Of a stretch of 60,004 bases of DNA, positions 54,961 to 60,004 are shown one piece after another. Origin of the DNA: Paenibacillus chondroitinus NBRC 15376 (GTDB lineage Bacteria; Bacillota; Bacilli; Paenibacillales; NBRC-103111); contig NZ_BILW01000040.1 of assembly GCF_004000765.1 (NCBI RefSeq), positions 1 to 60,004 on the forward strand, read 5' to 3'. Positions within the stretch are counted from its first letter, which is position 1. Each line of letters begins with the position of its first letter. The notes under the pieces were generated by a model. That model had not been told where the DNA came from. It searched no databases and saw nothing but the letters and a program-made list of their open reading frames with translations. The position numbers were made by a program, and so were the translations under genes.

Positions 54961-57402
54961 TTATTTAGCTGCTACGCCTTCGCCCTTCCGGACAACCAGC
55001 TCGCCTTCGCTCTCATCAATCGTTAAGGAGTCGCCCTTCGCGATATTGCCTCTGAGAAGCTCTTCAGACAGACGGTCCTCAATATGCTTCTGGATGGCTC
55101 TGCGAAGCGGTCTTGCGCCGTAAGTCGGATCATATCCTTCTTTGGCCAGGAAGGCTTTGGCTTTGTCTGTCAACAAGAAGTCCACCTCTTGTTCTTTCAG
55201 GCGTTTGCGAAGATCATCCGCCATCAGAGAAACGATCTCTGCGATATGTTTCTCATCCAAGGAGTGGAAGACGATGATTTCGTCGATCCGGTTAAGGAAC
55301 TCAGGACGGAAACTTTTCTTGAGCTCACCCATCACTTTATCTTTCATGTTGTTGTAATCTTTACCAGCATCCAGAGCGGCAGTAAAGCCAAGTGAGGAGT
55401 TTTTCTTAATCATATCCGCGCCTACGTTCGACGTCATGATGATCAGTGTATTGCGGAAGTCGACTGTACGTCCTTTGGAATCCGTCAGACGTCCATCTTC
55501 CAGCACTTGCAGAAGAATATTGAAAACTTCCGGATGTGCTTTCTCGATCTCATCGAGCAATACAACCGAGTATGGTTTGCGGCGAACTTTCTCCGTCAAT
55601 TGGCCGCCTTCTTCATAGCCAACATACCCTGGAGGCGCTCCGACCAAACGAGAAGTCGAATGTTTCTCCATGTATTCCGACATGTCGATCCGTACTACCG
55701 CGTTGTCGTCTCCGAATAGAGACTCGGCTAATGCACGAGCTAACTCGGTTTTACCCACACCCGTAGGTCCCAAGAAGATGAAGGAGCCCATTGGACGCTT
55801 CGGATCTTTGAGGCCTGCTCTAGCACGGCGAATCGCCCGGCTGACGGCTTTTACTGCTTCTTCCTGTCCGATGACACGCTCATGGAGAATGTCTTCCATT
55901 TTGAGCAGACGATCTGTTTCTTCTTCCGCCAGCTTGCTCACAGGAATTCCTGTCCAGCTTGCTACGATTTGAGCGATATCATCCGGTGTTACTTCTGTAT
56001 CCAAACGACCTTGTTTTTCCTTCCAGTCGTTTTTCGTCGTATCCAGCTCTTCACGAAGCTTCTGTTCGGTATCGCGAAGCCCCGCTGCTTTCTCGAACTC
56101 CTGGCTTTGAACCGCGGCATCTTTCTCCTTGCGGATATCCTCCAGCTTGTTCTCCAGCTGTTTCAATGAAGGCGGTATTGTGTAGGAGCGAAGTCTCACT
56201 TTGGAACTAGCCTCATCAATCAAGTCAATCGCTTTGTCCGGCAAGAAACGATCCGTGATATAGCGATCAGAGAGCTTAACAGCCTCTTGAATAGCGGCAT
56301 CCGTAATTTTCACACGGTGATGAGCTTCATAGCGGTCACGCAGCCCGTATAGAATTTGGATGGCTTCCTCTGGGGACGGCTGATCCACTGTGATTGGTTG
56401 GAAGCGGCGCTCTAGCGCGGCATCCTTTTCGATGTATTTACGGTATTCATCCAGCGTCGTAGCACCGATGCACTGCAGTTCGCCTCTAGCCAAAGCCGGT
56501 TTCAAAATGTTGGAGGCATCAATCGCACCTTCCGCACCACCAGCACCGATCAGTGTGTGAAGCTCGTCAATGAAGAGCACGATGTTCCCTGCTTGACGAA
56601 TTTCGTCCATGATTTTTTTGAGGCGATCCTCAAATTCACCGCGATATTTGGTCCCTGCTACCACAGATCCCATATCGAGTGTCATCACTCTTTTATCCTT
56701 CAACGTTTCCGGGATTTCATTATTAATGATTTTCTGAGCGAGGCCTTCGGCAATTGCCGTTTTACCAACCCCTGGCTCACCGATCAACACCGGATTGTTT
56801 TTCGTTCTGCGGCTTAACACTTGAATCACGCGTTCGATTTCTTTGCTGCGCCCGATTACAGGATCCAAATGGCCTTCTTTGGCGTAGGCGGTCAGATCTC
56901 TTGCTAAACCATCCAATGTAGGTGTATTCACATTCTGAGTGTTGCCGTGGCTCGGAGACACGGTCTCGCTGCTGCCTAGCAATTGAAGAACTTGCTGACG
57001 AGCCTTGTTCAAAGAAACACCTAGATTGTTAAGGACTCTGGCAGCAACGCCTTCGCCTTCGCGAATTAGCCCCAGTAAAATATGTTCAGTCCCCACATAC
57101 GTGTGACCTAATTTTCTTGCCTCATCCATGGACAACTCAATGACTTTTTTCGCTCTAGGGGTATACGCAATGTTGGTAGGCTGCTCTTGTCCTCTGCCGA
57201 TTAGGGATTCGACTTCATCTTGAATTTTTTCAAGACCTAAGCCCAAAGCAACGAGTGCTTTCGCGGCGATACCTTCCCCTTCACGAATAAGACCCAACAA
57301 AATGTGCTCAGTACCAATATTGTTATGCCCTAAGCGAACTGCTTCCTCTTGAGCCAAAGAAAGCACCTTTTGCGCACGTTCTGTAAATCTGCCAAACATC
57401 AT
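54961..57402 (-). CDS. clpC: ATP-dependent Clp protease ATPase subunit ClpC
   Basis: 813 residues, starting MMFGRFTERAQKVLSL: two N-terminal Clp repeats (about 4-145), AAA+ D1 with Walker A GEPGVGKT (208-215), a UVR-motif linker (about 415-445), and D2 with GPTGVGKTE (about 543). ClpC with ClpP and McsA/B degrades damaged and arginine-phosphorylated proteins. GGAGGTG precedes the start; an upstream in-frame start is not supported. CtsR is its repressor. Confidence 0.98.
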   Translation of the reverse strand: MMFGRFTERAQKVLSLAQEEAVRLGHNNIGTEHILLGLIREGEGIAAKALVALGLGLEKIQDEVESLIGRGQEQPTNIAYTPRAKKVIELSMDEARKLGHTYVGTEHILLGLIREGEGVAARVLNNLGVSLNKARQQVLQLLGSSETVSPSHGNTQNVNTPTLDGLARDLTAYAKEGHLDPVIGRSKEIERVIQVLSRRTKNNPVLIGEPGVGKTAIAEGLAQKIINNEIPETLKDKRVMTLDMGSVVAGTKYRGEFEDRLKKIMDEIRQAGNIVLFIDELHTLIGAGGAEGAIDASNILKPALARGELQCIGATTLDEYRKYIEKDAALERRFQPITVDQPSPEEAIQILYGLRDRYEAHHRVKITDAAIQEAVKLSDRYITDRFLPDKAIDLIDEASSKVRLRSYTIPPSLKQLENKLEDIRKEKDAAVQSQEFEKAAGLRDTEQKLREELDTTKNDWKEKQGRLDTEVTPDDIAQIVASWTGIPVSKLAEEETDRLLKMEDILHERVIGQEEAVKAVSRAIRRARAGLKDPKRPMGSFIFLGPTGVGKTELARALAESLFGDDNAVVRIDMSEYMEKHSTSRLVGAPPGYVGYEEGGQLTEKVRRKPYSVVLLDEIEKAHPEVFNILLQVLEDGRLTDSKGRTVDFRNTLIIMTSNVGADMIKKNSSLGFTAALDAGKDYNNMKDKVMGELKKSFRPEFLNRIDEIIVFHSLDEKHIAEIVSLMADDLRKRLKEQEVDFLLTDKAKAFLAKEGYDPTYGARPLRRAIQKHIEDRLSEELLRGNIAKGDSLTIDESEGELVVRKGEGVAAK

Positions 57403-57461
57403 AGAGAACACCTCCAAAAGTAGTATATCTATGGAAAACCTAAAGGATGAATCTTAACTGA

Positions 57462-58523
57462 CTATATCCTGCCGAATTTCTCTCGAATCAGCTCGGCCCG
57501 GCGCATATCGCGCTCATCGGCGTTCAGCTTCTCACCAGCAAATTGCTGGAGAAAGCCAGGTTGTGTCATGACCAGCAGTTCATTCAAAACATTAGAAGAA
57601 ACATTATTGATAATCCCCAAGTCGATGCCTAATCGCACATCCGACAGGCGCTGTGCAGCCTCCTTAGAGTCCATAATCCCTGCATAGGACAAAATACCAA
57701 GCGAGCGGTTCACGCGATCAATGATACGCATTCTAGACTCTTGCATCAGCTTATGCCTTGCAGCACGCTCATGCTCAATAATTTGCCTTGCGACACTGTG
57801 TAAATTATCAATAATCTCATCTTCGGATTGTCCTAATGTAATCTGATTCGAAATTTGGAACAGATTACCTAAAGCTTCGCTGCCTTCCCCATATAATCCT
57901 CTAACCGTCAATCCAACTTGTGTAACAGCGGATAAAATCCGATTGATTTGTTGGCTGAGCACCAGAGCGGGTAAATGCATCATTACCGAAGCACGAATGC
58001 CGGTTCCGACGTTAGTAGGGCAGCTTGTAAGATAGCCCCTCTTTTCATCATAGCCGTAATCCAGCTGGGTTTCAAAAATATCATCAATCTGGTTCGCCAA
58101 GTCCCAAACTTCTTTGATTTGGAAGCCCGGGCACAAACATTGTATGCGAAGATGATCCTCTTCATTGATCATAATGCTGATGGATTCATTTTCGCTTAAA
58201 ATAACAGCACCATTTCTGGATTCGTTAGCTAAGTTAGGACTAATTAAATGCTTTTCAACAAGTACCATTCGCTCAAGCTCGTTAAGGTCAGACAGCGGAA
58301 TAAGCGAAAAATTACTGATCGTCTCCAGCTCATCATTCTCCAGCACGCCGGACAACTGATCAAGTACTTCTTGTGATTGTTGATTGGTAGCTAGCATCGG
58401 GTAAGGGTAGTCTCTGAGGTTGCGTGCAATACGGATTCGACTGCTGATGACGATATCCGACTCCGGCCCCTCTCCCTTCATCCATTCGCTTAATGCATCT
58501 CCTGTAAACCGCTGTAGTGTCAC
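57462..58523 (-). CDS. mcsB: Protein arginine kinase McsB
   Basis: 353 residues of the phosphagen kinase type, with SSRIRIARNLRDYPYP and EEDHLRIQCLCPGFQI at the ATP site. It phosphorylates arginines, marking proteins for ClpCP and inactivating CtsR. The GTG at 58523, 8 nt after AAGGTG, gives MTLQRFTGDALSEWMK, which aligns with B. subtilis. The GTG at 58532 is possible but less well spaced. Confidence 0.95.
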   Translation of the reverse strand: MTLQRFTGDALSEWMKGEGPESDIVISSRIRIARNLRDYPYPMLATNQQSQEVLDQLSGVLENDELETISNFSLIPLSDLNELERMVLVEKHLISPNLANESRNGAVILSENESISIMINEEDHLRIQCLCPGFQIKEVWDLANQIDDIFETQLDYGYDEKRGYLTSCPTNVGTGIRASVMMHLPALVLSQQINRILSAVTQVGLTVRGLYGEGSEALGNLFQISNQITLGQSEDEIIDNLHSVARQIIEHERAARHKLMQESRMRIIDRVNRSLGILSYAGIMDSKEAAQRLSDVRLGIDLGIINNVSSNVLNELLVMTQPGFLQQFAGEKLNADERDMRRAELIREKFGRI

Positions 58524-58547
58524 TGGATTCACACCTTCCTTACAAAA

Positions 58548-59060
58548 TCACAATCCGGCAATTTTCTTCTCTATCTCACGAATTTGGTCCCTGATCTTCG
58601 CCGCTTGTTCGAATTCTTCTGCTTCAATGCAGGTCATCATATCCTTCTTCAGCGTATCAATTTCTCGCTTGCATTGGATTATGCCACCGCTTCGTTTGGG
58701 GACTTTCCCCACATGCACGGTGTTCCCATGCACTCTTTTGAACAGAGGATCCAACTTTTCCGAAAAGCTCTGATAACAGGATCCGCATCCAAAACGGCCT
58801 AATTTGCTAAACTGCGAATACGTTAACCCACAATTCTCACAACGGATCGCTTGGGACTTCGCGGCGGATAAAGAGGAAGGGTCGAAATCAAGTAATCCTG
58901 ATAAAAGATTATGAATCGAAAACCCGCCAGATGTCCCAGGAATCATTTCACCCTTCTCACGGGCGCAATTCTCACAAATGTGGAACTCGTTCTTGTCTCC
59001 ATTCACAATCTTCGTAAAATGAAGAGTCGCCGGTCGTTTCCCGCATTCCTGACAAATCAT
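58548..59060 (-). CDS. mcsA: McsA, zinc-containing activator of McsB
   Basis: 170 residues. CxxC pairs (CQEC at the start, CENC, CENCG, CGSC) make zinc-binding units, and the C-terminal UVR motif (about 130-165; MTCIEAEEFEQAAKIRDQI) binds partner proteins. It activates McsB and links ClpC to its substrates. GGAGG lies 8 nt before the ATG. Confidence 0.95.
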   Translation of the reverse strand: MICQECGKRPATLHFTKIVNGDKNEFHICENCAREKGEMIPGTSGGFSIHNLLSGLLDFDPSSLSAAKSQAIRCENCGLTYSQFSKLGRFGCGSCYQSFSEKLDPLFKRVHGNTVHVGKVPKRSGGIIQCKREIDTLKKDMMTCIEAEEFEQAAKIRDQIREIEKKIAGL

Positions 59061-59073
59061 TTCAAATGCCTCC

Positions 59074-59535
59074 TCATCTGCTAAGCAAGGATATCAGCAT
59101 CGCTTTAAGGATTCTAGCTCGAATTTCATCGCGCAGCGGGAGCTTGAAGGTCAACACGTCTCTGGATATCGCTGCCCGAATCAAATTGGCTTCTCGTGTT
59201 GAAATATAGTGGCCCTCCAGCAGCTGGTAAATGAGTCCCTCAGAAGCGACTTGATCTATGTGTGTATGAATCGTTCGAAAAATATGATCCAATATCGATC
59301 CATGGCTCTTAAGCTCAATCTTCTGGATACGAATGTACCCGCCACCGCCACGCTTACTCTCCACGAGGTAACCCTTTTCCAGCGTAAACCTGGTGCTAAT
59401 CACGTAATTGATTTGGGAAGGCACACACTGGAATTGATCGGCTAGATCGTTTCGTTGAATCTCGATGGCTCCTTCAGAGCTTTGTTGAAGGACATGCTTT
59501 AAATACTGCTCAATAATCTCTGATACGTTACGCAT
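59074..59535 (-). CDS. ctsR: Transcriptional repressor CtsR
   Basis: 153 residues with a helix-turn-helix and the winged region FTLEKGYLVESKRGGGGYIRI, typical of CtsR. It represses its own operon and clp genes and is inactivated by heat and by McsB. The ATG at 59535 follows GGGAGG by 8 nt; the TTG just before it is not preferred. First gene of ctsR-mcsA-mcsB-clpC. Confidence 0.96.
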   Translation of the reverse strand: MRNVSEIIEQYLKHVLQQSSEGAIEIQRNDLADQFQCVPSQINYVISTRFTLEKGYLVESKRGGGGYIRIQKIELKSHGSILDHIFRTIHTHIDQVASEGLIYQLLEGHYISTREANLIRAAISRDVLTFKLPLRDEIRARILKAMLISLLSR

Positions 59536-59571
59536 CAATTCATCCTCCCAGACTGCTAGAAGTAAATTGAC

Positions 59572-59598
59572 TTTGATTGACTTTGACTTTCTTTGACC
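59572..59598 (-). promoter_or_regulatory. CtsR operator with three tandem heptads
   Basis: Reading the plus strand, TTTGATT (59572-59578), TTTGACT (59582-59588) and TTTGACC (59592-59598) are spaced by 10 bp, so each adjacent pair makes a CtsR box (heptad-3 nt-heptad, (A/G)GTCAAA type). It lies just downstream of the promoter -10, where it would block transcription. Confidence 0.85.
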
Positions 59599-59606
59599 TT
59601 AACTAG

Positions 59607-59635
59607 ATTATAATCATTTCCTTTCTTTTTGACAA
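59607..59635 (-). promoter_or_regulatory. Sigma-A promoter of the ctsR operon
   Basis: TTGTCA (59630-59635), 17 nt, TATAAT (59607-59612) on the minus strand. The start site near 59600 overlaps the CtsR operator. Confidence 0.85.
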
Positions 59636-59704
59636 GTGCTGCCGTTAAACATTGGCCGTATATAAGAAAACAGAGCATTTTCACAGCTTACTCTCAGTAT
59701 TTAC

Positions 59705-59731
59705 AAAAAAACCCCTGCTTAACGTCAGGGG
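59705..59731 (-). terminator. Terminator of an upstream gene or bidirectional
   Basis: CCCCTG (59712-59717) pairs with CAGGGG (59726-59731) around 8 nt. On the minus strand it runs into T7 (59705-59711), and on the plus strand a T-run follows at 59738-59745. It probably ends a minus-strand gene located beyond the right edge. Confidence 0.7.
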
Positions 59732-59749
59732 CTGTTCCTTTTTTTGGGG

Positions 59750-60004
59750 TATAAGGGTGATAGGCTGCTGCTTTGGGGAATTGGGAACTACGATCCCCTA
59801 TTTCTGGCGATTCGAGCGATTCGCTTGTTATAGGACTCTACGATCCGCTATTTTGTTTGTTTTAGCTAAAAATCTGCCTTTTTAGATCACATAAAGCCCC
59901 GTAGTTCCACTCAAGCTCTCAAAAGTCACAAATCTGATCAATTAGTGGCCTGTACTTCCCTTGTGACACTTTTCGAGAATCTCACATTAGAATTGTCGTA
60001 AGAG
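59750..60004. repeat. Noncoding right edge with a 50-bp-period repeat
   Basis: No gene is seen in this 255 bp. CTACGATCCCCTATTT (59788-59803) recurs as CTACGATCCGCTATTT (59838-59853), exactly 50 bp apart, and GGAACTAC (59784-59791) is mirrored by GTAGTTCC (59901-59908). It looks like a member of a dispersed intergenic repeat, such as I recall in Paenibacillus genomes. Other short ORFs here are not convincing. Confidence 0.45.

Overview
The window is a chromosomal block of an endospore-forming, low-GC Gram-positive bacterium, most likely Paenibacillus or a close relative (Paenibacillaceae, Bacillota). The evidence is a gene order almost collinear with the Bacillus subtilis ctsR-to-pdaB region, the sporulation genes (sigH, spoIIM, pdaB, kbaA, gerD, cwlD), purine-rich AGGAGG ribosome binding sites, and type-Z (zinc) S14. 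The species is inferred from family resemblance; no search was run.

Almost everything is on the minus strand, so transcription runs from high to low coordinates. (1) 59.6-55.0 kb: ctsR-mcsA-mcsB-clpC, the protein quality-control operon, with a CtsR operator of three heptads. (2) 54.8-48.5 kb: radA, disA, pssA, the PIN/TRAM gene yacL, ispD and ispF; a small Cys-rich DUF1573-like gene lies on the plus strand at 51.0 kb. (3) 48.5-42.1 kb: gltX, a cysteine T-box riboswitch, cysE-cysS-mrnC-rlmB-rae1 and sigH. (4) 41.9-30.0 kb: rpmG-secE-nusG-rplK-rplA-rplJ-rplL, the methyltransferase ybxB, and rpoB-rpoC. (5) 29.9-25.1 kb: the str operon rplGB-rpsL-rpsG-fusA-tuf. (6) 24.9-9.7 kb: the S10-spc-alpha ribosomal protein operon from rpsJ to rplQ, with secY, adk, map, a KOW gene, infA and rpoA. 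(7) 9.6-7.8 kb: truA, rplM, rpsI. (8) 7.6-0.2 kb: a sulfate-assimilation pair (cysH, sat) followed by cwlD, salA, gerD, kbaA, pdaB, spoIIM and an unknown small gene. The left edge carries two tandem strong promoters that look like those of an rRNA operon reading out of the window.

Together the genes make the translation and transcription machinery, secretion (SecY, SecE), stress proteolysis, and entry into and completion of sporulation. Regulation is mostly by RNA leaders: a near-certain L10 leader with an attenuator, a T-box, and probable L13 and L1-type leaders, plus a long rpoB leader. Many genes start with GTG or TTG, and several start codons were reassigned here from ribosome binding sites and family alignment.

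No mobile element, CRISPR array, tRNA or defence system was seen, and I found no convincing undescribed multi-gene system. The points most worth a second look are the sulfate genes with a palindromic operator candidate inserted in the rpsI-cwlD interval, the missing ECF transporter genes between rplQ and truA, shared motifs in the rplK, rplA and rpsL leaders, a gene whose apparent ATG lies inside its own -10 box, and dispersed repeats at the right edge.
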